From Polaribacter sp. L3A8 (GTDB taxonomy: Bacteria; Bacteroidota; Bacteroidia; Flavobacteriales; Flavobacteriaceae): a stretch of DNA of 64,000 bases. The DNA lies in contig NZ_CP047026.1 of the NCBI RefSeq assembly GCF_009796785.1, positions 3,330,501 to 3,394,500 on the forward strand. The letters run 5' to 3'. The position numbers and the translations under genes are program-made. The notes under the pieces are model-generated. The model saw only the letters and a list, made by a program, of their open reading frames with translations. It made no database searches and was not told the DNA's origin. Positions within the stretch are counted from its first letter, which is position 1; every line of letters starts with the position of its first letter. Below, piece after piece: positions 8,743 through 16,368 of this stretch.

Positions 8743-9582
8743 ATGCACAAAAAATTAGAAGCTGATTTAATCAGTTTAGCGCACAGCATTTTACAATTAA
8801 AAAATAAAGAAGATGTGTTTGCTTTAAAAGAAATATCAAAAGAAATTTATGAGAAATTATCTTTGTTGGCATTTGTAGAAGAGTATGTAAATACAACTCC
8901 GGCTTTAGATGAAACGAAAGAAGAGTTAGTTTCAAAGGTTGAAATAGGGTTAGAATTACAAGCATCTAAAGAGGTTGTTTTGGTTGATGTTGAGGTGATT
9001 GATAAAACTGAAGAAGTTGAGGTTGTAGAAGAGCAAGTTAAAGAAGAGCAAATTAGTTTACCAACAGCAGAAACTATTAAGCAAGAAACAGTTGAAGAAG
9101 TAGTAATTGAGCAGGTTGTTGTTGCGGTAAAAGAAGAAGTGAAGGTTGTTGTAGATGAAATTATAGAACAACCTTTTGCCGAATTGGAAGAAATTATTTT
9201 TGCAGAACCTGAAGCTATAGAAGTAGAAGAGGTTATAAAGCAAGAAGTAAGTAAGGTATTATCTTTAGAAGAGGAGTTAGAAGACACTATTTCTGTTGAT
9301 GAATTAGCAACTTTGTTCGATATTCCTGCACCAAAATCTTTAAATGATAGATTAACTACCAACATTCAGATTGGTTTAAATGATAGAATTGCATTTGTAA
9401 AGAATTTATTTGACGGTAGTCAAGAAGATTTTAACAGAGTAGTATCTCAATTAAATACATACGGAACAGAAAAAGAAGCAAATAAGTTTATTAGTAAAAT
9501 GGTAAAACCAGATTACGATTGGTCTAACCAACAAGAATTAGAAGCACGTTTTATGGAAATAATAGAACGCAGATTCGCTTAA
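8743..9582 (+). CDS. Acidic repeat-containing hypothetical protein
   Basis: A 279-residue protein of unknown function with three parts: an N-terminal helical segment (1-60), a long low-complexity Val/Glu-rich middle (about 70-195, many VEEV/KEEV-type units), and a conserved-looking C-terminal helical domain (about 200-279, including RIAFVKNLFDGSQEDFNRVV and PDYDWSNQQELEARFMEI). It has no signal peptide or membrane segment. It is 7 bases upstream of a glycosyltransferase on the same strand, so the two are probably co-transcribed. The C-terminal block resembles a conserved flavobacterial protein of unknown role; this is recall, not a search result. Confidence 0.8.
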   Translation: MHKKLEADLISLAHSILQLKNKEDVFALKEISKEIYEKLSLLAFVEEYVNTTPALDETKEELVSKVEIGLELQASKEVVLVDVEVIDKTEEVEVVEEQVKEEQISLPTAETIKQETVEEVVIEQVVVAVKEEVKVVVDEIIEQPFAELEEIIFAEPEAIEVEEVIKQEVSKVLSLEEELEDTISVDELATLFDIPAPKSLNDRLTTNIQIGLNDRIAFVKNLFDGSQEDFNRVVSQLNTYGTEKEANKFISKMVKPDYDWSNQQELEARFMEIIERRFA

Positions 9583-9589
9583 AAACATT

Positions 9590-10570
9590 ATGTCTAAACC
9601 AATTTTAATACATACACACTTTCATAAACGTAGAACTGGAGTTACCAGAAGTATAGAAAACGTGTTACCTTTTTTCGATGAAAAGTTCGAAACCTATATT
9701 TATGGTTATAATGTAGAAGGCAGTAAAATTTCTTCATCAAAATTAAAATCATTATTATTTTCTAAGAAAGAAGTTGTGGTGCATTGTCATAGAAATAACG
9801 AAATAATGAGAATGTTATTTTTTCGTTTTTTAGGTGCAAAATTCAAATTAATTGCCACACGTCATGCAGAAACTACACCATCTAAACTCACTTTAAAGTT
9901 ATTAAAAAGTGCAGACAATGTAGTTACACTTATTAAAAGTATGAGTGAAAAATTAGGGATAGAAAATACAATTGTTGGCCATGGTGTAAATGTTAATCTA
10001 TTTTTGCCAGACAATACTAAAAAGCTTTCTAATATTAAGCAAGAAAATATTATTTTGTGTGCAGGAAGAGTTCGTAAAGCAAAAGGACAAGTTGTTTTGT
10101 TAGAAGCGGCCAAGGTTTTAAAACAAGATAGTAATTGGGCGTTAGCAATTGTTGGTAAAATAGATAAGCCTGTTTTTTTAGAAGAGCTACAGGCAATTGT
10201 TAAAAAACATGATATAGAAGATCAAGTTTATTTTGTAAATGAAACATCAGACATTATTTCTTATTATCAAGCGTCAAAAATAGCTGTTGTTCCTAGCTTT
10301 TCTGAAGGTTTTTCTTTGGTTACAGCAGAAGCAATGTCTTGTGGTTGCTCTGTAATTGCAACTAAAAATGTAGGTGTGCATTCATCACTAATAACACATG
10401 CTAAAAATGGCTATTTATTTGAAGCAGGTAATATTTCTGAATTAGAAAAACTAATATCAAAATCTATAAATAATGAAATTCCGCATTTAGGAAAACAAGC
10501 AAGGGAAGAAATTTTGATGAATTGGAGTGCAAAGAAAGAAGCAGAAAACTTAATAAAGGTTTACCAATAA
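9590..10570 (+). CDS. GT4-type glycosyltransferase
   Basis: A 326-residue GT-B fold glycosyltransferase. The C-terminal half carries the family-4 hallmarks: ILCAGRVRKAKGQ (sugar-nucleotide domain start), a central AIVGKID segment, and the E-x7-E-type motif SEGFSLVTAEAMSCG, followed by CSVIATKNVG. The N-terminal half (HTHFHKRRTGVTRSIENVLP) is the acceptor domain. A role in lipopolysaccharide or surface polysaccharide assembly is likely from the family. The exact sugar and acceptor cannot be read from the sequence. Confidence 0.88.
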   Translation: MSKPILIHTHFHKRRTGVTRSIENVLPFFDEKFETYIYGYNVEGSKISSSKLKSLLFSKKEVVVHCHRNNEIMRMLFFRFLGAKFKLIATRHAETTPSKLTLKLLKSADNVVTLIKSMSEKLGIENTIVGHGVNVNLFLPDNTKKLSNIKQENIILCAGRVRKAKGQVVLLEAAKVLKQDSNWALAIVGKIDKPVFLEELQAIVKKHDIEDQVYFVNETSDIISYYQASKIAVVPSFSEGFSLVTAEAMSCGCSVIATKNVGVHSSLITHAKNGYLFEAGNISELEKLISKSINNEIPHLGKQAREEILMNWSAKKEAENLIKVYQ

Positions 10571-10660
10571 AGTTGTTTTTTAAGTACTGTAAAATTTTAT
10601 TGAAAATAAAGATTTGTAACAAAACTAATTGGTAGTCGTCTAAATTTAAAACCTACCAAT

Positions 10661-11137
10661 ATGAAACATTTAGCAACTATTTTATTTGCCTTTTTTATTA
10701 CAACCATTTCTGCACAAGAAGCAGCATTTCAAAACTTCTATAAAGTTAATAAAGAAAAGTCAACGTTTTCTATCAATTTATCAGCGTCTTTAGCGGGTTC
10801 TTTTTTAGATGATGAAGAAGATGGAGATTTAATGAATATTATTAGAAAATCTAGCGATTTTAAACTCATGATTTTCGATAATCAAGACAATGCGGTTTCT
10901 AGCGATTTTAGAAAATTTAGCAGAAAAAACGACTTAAAGACATTGGCACGAGTAAAGGAAAACGGAAGTAAAGCCGAATTATTTTTTATCGAAAAAGGCA
11001 ATTACATCAGAGAAATAATTATTAGAACCAATAGCGATTCAGATAAAATGGTCTTGTTTGGCTTAAAAACTAAAATTACGCATGATGAATTAGCCGCAAT
11101 GATTTCATCTTCAGATATAAAAGTTTCATCAAATTAA
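10661..11137 (+). CDS. DUF4252 exported protein
   Basis: A 158-residue protein with a clear signal peptide (MKHLATILFAFFITTISAQ, cleavage after Ala18-Gln19 likely). The mature part fits DUF4252, a Bacteroidota family of unknown function, with FRKFSRKNDLKTLARVKENG and FFIEKGNYIREIIIRTNS. No lipobox Cys is present, so it is probably periplasmic. It stands alone between the glycosyltransferase and the convergent ArsC-like gene. Confidence 0.82.
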   Translation: MKHLATILFAFFITTISAQEAAFQNFYKVNKEKSTFSINLSASLAGSFLDDEEDGDLMNIIRKSSDFKLMIFDNQDNAVSSDFRKFSRKNDLKTLARVKENGSKAELFFIEKGNYIREIIIRTNSDSDKMVLFGLKTKITHDELAAMISSSDIKVSSN

Positions 11138-11158
11138 AAATAAATAAAAGAGAAGGTT

Positions 11159-11506
11159 TTAACCAATCTTCTCTTTTAATGCTTCAATTACTTTTTTACT
11201 GTTTCCAATAAAAATTTCTTTATCAACAATAAAAACCGGACGCTTTAAAAACGTGTACTCATCTAAAAGAAATTGTCTATAATCAGCTTCAGACAAAACT
11301 TGGTTTTTTAAATCCATAGACTTATACAACTTAGCACGTTTGTTAAAAAGCGCCTCATAACTGCCAGAAAGTGCGTACATTTCTTCTAATTGCGCCGTTG
11401 TAACATTGTTTGCTTTAATTTCTTGTCGCTCAAAACCATCGGTATTTACCTCTTTTAAAATTCTTCGGCAAGTATCACAAGTTTGTAAAAAATAGACTTT
11501 CTTCAT
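11159..11506 (-). CDS. ArsC/Spx-like thioredoxin-fold protein
   Basis: A 115-residue protein of the ArsC/Spx/YffB fold. It has a redox CxxC at Cys10-Cys13 (QTCDTCRR) and the cis-Pro region KRPVFIVDKEIFIG near the C-terminus. An arsenate reductase would use a single N-terminal Cys with an Arg triad. The CxxC and lack of neighbouring ars genes favour a general thiol-redox or Spx-like role. It is transcribed divergently from the DinB-like gene and has a recognisable promoter that runs into that gene's start. Confidence 0.85.
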   Translation of the reverse strand: MKKVYFLQTCDTCRRILKEVNTDGFERQEIKANNVTTAQLEEMYALSGSYEALFNKRAKLYKSMDLKNQVLSEADYRQFLLDEYTFLKRPVFIVDKEIFIGNSKKVIEALKEKIG

Positions 11507-11530
11507 TTTTATAGATTATATTTACATCTC

Positions 11531-11559
11531 CAAAATTACACAAAAAAATGAACATACAA
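11531..11559 (-). promoter_or_regulatory. Promoter of the ArsC-like gene
   Basis: On the minus strand TTG (11559-11557) is followed after 18 bases by TAATTTTG (11538-11531), a full match to the Bacteroidota TTG-N17-23-TAnnTTTG consensus. It overlaps the first codons of the divergent DinB-like gene. Confidence 0.7.
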
Positions 11560-12003
11560 TTCGATCTTTTAAGAACATCTCGCACACTAGTTTTAAAAGA
11601 ATTAGAGGGCTTAACTTTAGAACAAATCCATACTACACCAGCTGGTTTTAAAAATAACATTGCTTGGAATGTGGCACATTTAGTGGTTACGCAGCAGCTT
11701 TTAAACTACAAATTAGCAGGTTTAAACTGTTTATGTCCAGAAGAATTAATCGAAGATTATAAAAAAGGAACCGTACCAACAAAAACTTTTACAGAAGAGG
11801 AGTTTGAAGAAGTAAAAGAGTTGCTTTTAGGTTTGCCAGACACTTTGCAAGAAGATTATGAAGCAGGTATTTTTGAGAATTATACAGAGTACCCAACAAG
11901 TACCGGTTTTGTAATTAATTCTATTGAAGCTGCTATTTCTTTTAACAATTTTCACGAAGGTATTCACTACGGAATTATTAGATCTATCAAGAAATTTTTA
12001 TAG
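11548..12003 (+). CDS. DinB-like metal-dependent protein
   Basis: A 151-residue four-helix-bundle protein of the DinB/YfiT superfamily. The metal-binding histidines are visible: NVAHLVV near residue 43 and the C-terminal NNFHEGIHYGII, giving the usual three-His site. The family includes thiol-dependent S-transferases and proteins of unknown activity, so the substrate cannot be named. The length is typical. It is divergent from the ArsC-like redox gene, and a link to thiol chemistry is only suggestive. Confidence 0.85.
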   Translation: MNIQFDLLRTSRTLVLKELEGLTLEQIHTTPAGFKNNIAWNVAHLVVTQQLLNYKLAGLNCLCPEELIEDYKKGTVPTKTFTEEEFEEVKELLLGLPDTLQEDYEAGIFENYTEYPTSTGFVINSIEAAISFNNFHEGIHYGIIRSIKKFL

Positions 12004-12012
12004 GTTTATTAG

Positions 12013-12100
12013 AAGCCATTTCCTGCTTTCCGTTATATCTTTTTTTATGAAAAATAAAAAAAGGATGCCACTTCAATCTGGGCTAAACCTGTTTGATAAC
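12013..12100. repeat. Dispersed intergenic hairpin element, copy A
   Basis: A run of T (around 12040-12047) faces a run of A (12056-12064), flanked by GCTTTCCG on the left and GGATGCCACTTCAATC on the right. A similar arrangement occurs at 39481-39625 (GCTTTTCGC ... T-run ... A-run ... ATGCTACAATCC). From memory this kind of element is scattered in flavobacterial intergenic regions; that was not checked. Confidence 0.5.
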
Positions 12101-12136
12101 TTGTAGAAATACCAAAGCTGAATTAAAACTTTAAAG

Positions 12137-13285
12137 ATGAAATTTAATACAAAAACCATTCACGGAGGTCAGAAGCCAGAAGCGGCAACGGGAGCAGTAG
12201 TACCACCTATTTTTCAAACATCTACCTATGCGCAATCTAGCTTGGGTTCAGACCAAGAATACCATTATTCTAGAGGGTCAAACCCTACAAGAACGGCGTT
12301 AGAAAATAGTTTGGCTTCCATAGAAAGCGGAACGCATGGTTTTGCATTTTCATCTGGTTTGGCAGCCATAGATTGTGTACTAAGAACACTAAACCCTGGT
12401 GATGAAATTATTGCAGGAATCGATTTGTATGGCGGCACTTACAGAATGTTTACACGTTTGTTCGAAAAATACGGATTAGAATTTACCTATGTAGATACGG
12501 ATTCTGTAGAAAATGTAGCGAAGGCAGTTACAGAAAAAACAAAATTAGTTTGGTTAGAAACTCCAACAAATCCGTTAATGAAAATTGCAGATATTCAAGC
12601 AATTTCTAGAGCTGTAAAAGATATAGGTTCTAACATTTTAATAGCAGTAGATAATACTTTTGCAACACCTTATTTGCAGCAACCTTTAAATTTAGGAGTA
12701 GATATTGTAATGCATTCCGCTACTAAATATTTAGGTGGCCATTCAGATATAATAATGGGTGCTTTAATTGTAAAAGACGCAAAATTAGCAGAAGAATTGC
12801 ATTTTATTCAGTTTGCAGCAGGTGCTATTGCAGGTCCTATGGATGCTTTTCTAGCATTAAGAGGTATCAAAACATTACATCTTAGAATGCAACGTCATTG
12901 CGAGAATGCAATGGCAGTAGCTCGTTTCTTAAAAGAACATTCAAAAGTAGATGCTATTTATTATCCAGGTTTAGAAGACCATCCAAACCATGCTATTGCA
13001 AAAAAACAAATGAAAGCTTTTGGAGGCGTAGTTTCTTTCAGTTTAAAAGACAAAAGCAAAGAAGCTACTTTTAATTTTTTAGAGAACATTAAGTTTTTTA
13101 CGTTGGCAGAATCTTTAGGAGGTGTGGAGAGTATGGTAAATCATTCGGCAACCATGTCGCATGCATCAATGCCAGAAAAAGAACGTTTAAAAATAGGTGT
13201 TACAGCTTCTTTAATTCGCTTAAGTGTTGGTATCGAAGACATCAGTGATATACTTGCAGATTTACAACACGCATTAAACGCATAA
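12137..13285 (+). CDS. Cystathionine gamma-synthase family PLP enzyme
   Basis: A 382-residue enzyme of the Cys/Met-metabolism PLP family. The PLP lysine is Lys197 in HSATKYLGGHSD. The N-terminal tetramer-type motif YSRGSNPTRTALE, the FSSGLAAID phosphate-binding region and LGGVESMVNH are all present. It could be cystathionine gamma-synthase, cystathionine gamma-lyase or O-acetylhomoserine sulfhydrylase, and sequence alone does not separate these well. The 380-residue length favours the synthase/lyase type over the longer sulfhydrylases. No SAM riboswitch was recognised upstream. It ends at a perfect palindromic terminator. Confidence 0.9.
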   Translation: MKFNTKTIHGGQKPEAATGAVVPPIFQTSTYAQSSLGSDQEYHYSRGSNPTRTALENSLASIESGTHGFAFSSGLAAIDCVLRTLNPGDEIIAGIDLYGGTYRMFTRLFEKYGLEFTYVDTDSVENVAKAVTEKTKLVWLETPTNPLMKIADIQAISRAVKDIGSNILIAVDNTFATPYLQQPLNLGVDIVMHSATKYLGGHSDIIMGALIVKDAKLAEELHFIQFAAGAIAGPMDAFLALRGIKTLHLRMQRHCENAMAVARFLKEHSKVDAIYYPGLEDHPNHAIAKKQMKAFGGVVSFSLKDKSKEATFNFLENIKFFTLAESLGGVESMVNHSATMSHASMPEKERLKIGVTASLIRLSVGIEDISDILADLQHALNA

Positions 13286-13311
13286 AAAAAGAGCCAATTG
13301 GCTCTTTTTTT
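13284..13311. terminator. Palindromic bidirectional terminator
   Basis: GAGCCAATTGGCTC (13291-13304) is a perfect palindrome preceded by seven A and followed by seven T. It terminates the PLP enzyme gene and, in the other direction, the lipoprotein gene ending at 13344. Confidence 0.92.
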
Positions 13312-13343
13312 ATGTACAGTATTTTATAGAAGATAATAAAAAT

Positions 13344-14966
13344 CTATTCAGGGTTTTTAACGGTAAAAACATTACCATCTAAGTAATAATTGGCTCTTAC
13401 TTTTAGTTCTTCAGAGAAATAAATAATATTTTCTGGCTGCTGTTTTAGTAAGTAGTTTCCTGTATCCCATTTATTATTTTTATTCACGTCAATTATAGCT
13501 CTTACAAAATAAGTTTTTGGCTCTAAAAGATTAAATTGTATTTGTTTAGAGTCAGATATATAACGTCTTTCTATTAGTTTGTCTTTATTTTTTCCTTCTA
13601 AAAGTTCAATAATTAAAGAGTTAGAAGTTTGGTTTTTTATATCCATAGTAATTCTTCCGTAATCTTCAATCTCTTTTGTGTTTAAGCTAAATTTTAAGGT
13701 ATCATTTTTTTGCTCAAAGATGTCAAAAATAGCATCAGGTAATATTTTTAAGGTATAGTTTTGTTCTGGTTTTTTATCAAAAAGTAAGGCAATTTTATTC
13801 TCTTTTTTAGAAATAAAACTAGTGTACGAGACTGCTAGCGTGTCCTTATCTGTAAGTGTAATTTTAGTAGTGTCAATTCTTACAAATGGGTTATTCCCTT
13901 TAATAAATAAAGTGTCTCTAAAATGTAGCGTACCAGATACAGAACTACTTACTATTAGGGTGTCTATCTTTTTCTTACGAAGTTTTACAGTAAGCGTATC
14001 AATAAAATTATCGTTGGTAACTATAAAGTTTAAAGAGTCTGCTTCAAAAGGTTTAAACCAGTAATTTAGTGTGTCTTTGTCGGTTTCAAACCTCGAAATA
14101 CTTTTAAAATCTTTAGGTGTTTCAGAGATAATTTTAACTTTTAAATCTTTTATTTCACCTTCATAACCAAATGCAATTTTTCCTTTAGAAATTTCTTTAC
14201 CACGTCTAAATTTATAGGGTAAAGTTTCCTTAAATAATTTAATTGGTTTTTTAACAATGCTATCTTTAGGCAATGTTATAGTGTCTGTAAAAAAACCTAT
14301 TTTGTCTTCTCTAGGATTAAAAAGATAATCGTTTGCTGTTTCTTTTAAGGCAATCATTAGATATTTCCCCTCTTTTAAGTTTGTAAAATTAAAAGAAGAA
14401 GTATCTAAAGTGTTCGCTACATAATTAGGTTTGGTTTTAAAAATAATAGAATCTGTAAAAGCACTGTCTATTTTATATAAGAGCACATTAATACTTTTTT
14501 GTCTATCATCTAAATAAGCGTCTACGATTTCTCCGGAAGTTGTTAAGGAATCTATATAATTTCCGGTAGCGAATACATATTTAAAATTTTCTAATTTATT
14601 ACCCTCATTATTGTCTTCTACAGCATTACCAAAGTTAATGATGTAGGTTGTATTTTTAATTAAAGTATCAAGAATTTTTAAAGTTAAAAATTTACTTGCA
14701 GTTCCTTGTGGTGTTACCAATAAAGGGCTTTTTAGTGGTGGAGAAACAATGAGTTGTTTGTTTAAATCTTTCAATTTTATAAACTCGTTAAAGTTTAATT
14801 TAATTTCTTTTTTATCAAAATTGATAGTTTCATAAGGCGGATTCGCAGTAACAAACAAAGGTGCGTCTTCATCTTTTGGGCCACCTTCTGGTCTTCCTGT
14901 TCGTGCACAGTTAGTTAAAAGTAGGAAAGAGAGGCTAAAAAAAAGAAATCTAAAAATTGGTTTCAC
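13344..14966 (-). CDS. Ig-like domain lipoprotein
   Basis: A lipoprotein of about 540 residues. A hydrophobic signal (IFRFLFFSLSFLLL) ends in the lipobox LLTNC, followed by the ARTGRPEGGPKDEDAP block often seen in Bacteroidota lipoproteins with a bacterial Ig-like (SbsA/Big_5) domain. The rest is beta-rich with many DTL/TDT repeats. The GTG at 14966 is the best start candidate. A longer frame begins at a TTG at 14993, but that TTG looks like the -33 element of a promoter (TTG-N17-TACCTTTG, 14993-14966), so it is unlikely to be the start. Function is unknown; it is probably attached to the cell envelope. Confidence 0.8.
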   Translation of the reverse strand: MKPIFRFLFFSLSFLLLTNCARTGRPEGGPKDEDAPLFVTANPPYETINFDKKEIKLNFNEFIKLKDLNKQLIVSPPLKSPLLVTPQGTASKFLTLKILDTLIKNTTYIINFGNAVEDNNEGNKLENFKYVFATGNYIDSLTTSGEIVDAYLDDRQKSINVLLYKIDSAFTDSIIFKTKPNYVANTLDTSSFNFTNLKEGKYLMIALKETANDYLFNPREDKIGFFTDTITLPKDSIVKKPIKLFKETLPYKFRRGKEISKGKIAFGYEGEIKDLKVKIISETPKDFKSISRFETDKDTLNYWFKPFEADSLNFIVTNDNFIDTLTVKLRKKKIDTLIVSSSVSGTLHFRDTLFIKGNNPFVRIDTTKITLTDKDTLAVSYTSFISKKENKIALLFDKKPEQNYTLKILPDAIFDIFEQKNDTLKFSLNTKEIEDYGRITMDIKNQTSNSLIIELLEGKNKDKLIERRYISDSKQIQFNLLEPKTYFVRAIIDVNKNNKWDTGNYLLKQQPENIIYFSEELKVRANYYLDGNVFTVKNPE

Positions 14967-15021
14967 AAAGGTAAATTTTATACAAATTAACAATATATTT
15001 TTGACTTAAAAAGCATAAATT

Positions 15022-15708
15022 TTACTCTGTATAAGCCATTGTTAAAATACTGATTTTTACGCCAGCTGTTTTTTGCAATTCTTTTGCGCAGGCTTCTAAA
15101 GTTGCGCCCGTGGTAATTACATCATCAATTAATAAAACGTGTTTATTTTTTAATATTGTGAAGTCAGATAACTGAAATTTGGTGTCAATATTATTAAAAC
15201 GTTCAAAACGAGCTTTAAAAGTTTGGGTTTTTGAGGTTGATGTTCTCAGTAAAATGTTTTCTATTAACGGTTTGTCTAAGTGTTTGCTTAATGTTTTTCC
15301 GAATTTGGTAACTTGATTATAACCTCTTTGTCTACGTTTTTTAGGATGTAATGGAACAGGAATAATAACATCGATGTCTACAAATTCTTTGTTTTCTTTT
15401 AATATTTCGCCTAACCAATTACCAAAAAAGCTACCTACTTCTTCGTTTCCTTTGTACTTCAATTCGTGAATTAACTTTTTTGTAATCCCTACTTTTCTAT
15501 AAAATAATAAAGAATTAGCTTTTTCTATGGCAACTCGTCCGTAAAAAGTTTTTGTTATCTTGTTCTCTATATAGCTAGTAAAATTGGTTAAAGGTAAATC
15601 GTGACGGCAAAATGTACAGAGTACATTTTCATTCTGTGTTAATTGATGCTCACAATTAGCACACAGTTTTGGGTAAAAAAGATTGAATAAGTCTTTTAAA
15701 ATTCGCAT
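15022..15708 (-). CDS. comF: ComF family phosphoribosyltransferase-like protein
   Basis: A 228-residue ComF/GntX-type protein. The N-terminal zinc region has two CxxC pairs (CANCEHQL and CTFCRHDL, about residues 16-34), and the PRPP-binding loop is VLLIDDVITTGATLEAC near residue 190. ComF supports DNA uptake during natural competence in some bacteria; in others its role is not established. It lies 55 bases upstream of the Ig-like lipoprotein on the same strand. Confidence 0.9.
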   Translation of the reverse strand: MRILKDLFNLFYPKLCANCEHQLTQNENVLCTFCRHDLPLTNFTSYIENKITKTFYGRVAIEKANSLLFYRKVGITKKLIHELKYKGNEEVGSFFGNWLGEILKENKEFVDIDVIIPVPLHPKKRRQRGYNQVTKFGKTLSKHLDKPLIENILLRTSTSKTQTFKARFERFNNIDTKFQLSDFTILKNKHVLLIDDVITTGATLEACAKELQKTAGVKISILTMAYTE

Positions 15709-15760
15709 TTTTACAAAGCCTTTTTTTTAGAAAGATAATCATATAATTTAAGAACAGGAT

Positions 15761-16324
15761 TTGAATAACAGAATAAATTTTTTTAAAGAGTCTCTTAAAA
15801 ACCTAAAAACATTAGGTACCGTAACTCCGAGTTCTCGGTTTTTGGCAGCAAGAATGTTAAAAGGAATCGATTTTTCTAAAGTAGAAGTTTTGGTAGAACT
15901 TGGACCAGGAAGTGGAGCAATAACCAAACTGATTTTAGAAAAATTACCAGAAAATGCTATCTTAATTTGTTTTGAGATTAATGAGAACTTTTACAATCAA
16001 CTATCACAAATCAAAAACAAACAATTGATTGTTATTAAGTCTTCCGCAGAAAAAATTGAAGAAGAATTAAAGAAATTAAATTTTAATAAAACCAATCACA
16101 TCATATCTAGTTTACCGTTAACGATAATTCCAGAAGAAATTACGAATGAAATTTTAGAGAAATCATTTCTTGTCTTAGAAGATAAAGGGACCTTTATTCA
16201 GTTTCAGTATAGTTTAACCTATTTTAAAAAACTTAAAACGGTGTTTAATCAATCGATCTCTTTAGGTTTTGAGCCTTTAAACTTTCCTCCAGCTTTTGTT
16301 TATCATTGTAAAAAAGTAGGTTAG
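15761..16324 (+). CDS. SAM-dependent methyltransferase, PmtA-like
   Basis: A 187-residue class I methyltransferase. The SAM-binding motif is VLVELGPGSGAITKLIL (about residues 45-61), followed by an acidic residue at the end of beta2 (CFEINENF). The IISSLPLTIIPEEI block and the N-terminal GTVTPSSRFLAARM resemble phospholipid N-methyltransferase/KsgA-like proteins, so lipid or a small molecule is a likely substrate. The only in-frame start that keeps the N-terminal motif is TTG at 15761; the first ATG (15854) would remove GTVTPSSRF. It is divergent from comF. Confidence 0.78.
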   Translation: MNNRINFFKESLKNLKTLGTVTPSSRFLAARMLKGIDFSKVEVLVELGPGSGAITKLILEKLPENAILICFEINENFYNQLSQIKNKQLIVIKSSAEKIEEELKKLNFNKTNHIISSLPLTIIPEEITNEILEKSFLVLEDKGTFIQFQYSLTYFKKLKTVFNQSISLGFEPLNFPPAFVYHCKKVG

Positions 16325-16331
16325 ATTTTTA

Positions 16332-16361
16332 TTGTTAAATTTTTAGATTGATGTATATTTG
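16332..16361 (+). promoter_or_regulatory. Consensus promoter of glyS
   Basis: TTG (16332-16334), a 19-base spacer, then TATATTTG (16354-16361): an exact match to the Bacteroidota primary sigma consensus. Transcription would start only a few bases before the ATG at 16369, so the message is nearly leaderless. Confidence 0.88.
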
Positions 16362-16368
16362 TCGCATT

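Noticed and set aside
9058..9365. Long minus-strand frames opposite the acidic protein
   Set aside because: They are shadows of the GAA/GTT-rich repeats of the plus-strand gene and have low-complexity Ser/Thr or Phe/Asn translations.
11159..11506. Arsenate reductase of an arsenic resistance operon
   Set aside because: A CxxC motif replaces the single catalytic Cys arrangement and no arsB or arsR gene is near.
12004..12136. Possible SAM riboswitch upstream of the PLP sulfur enzyme
   Set aside because: GCTAAACC and GATAACTTGTAG faintly recall SAM-II pieces, but I could not form the pseudoknot or its conserved order; the block is better explained by a dispersed hairpin repeat.
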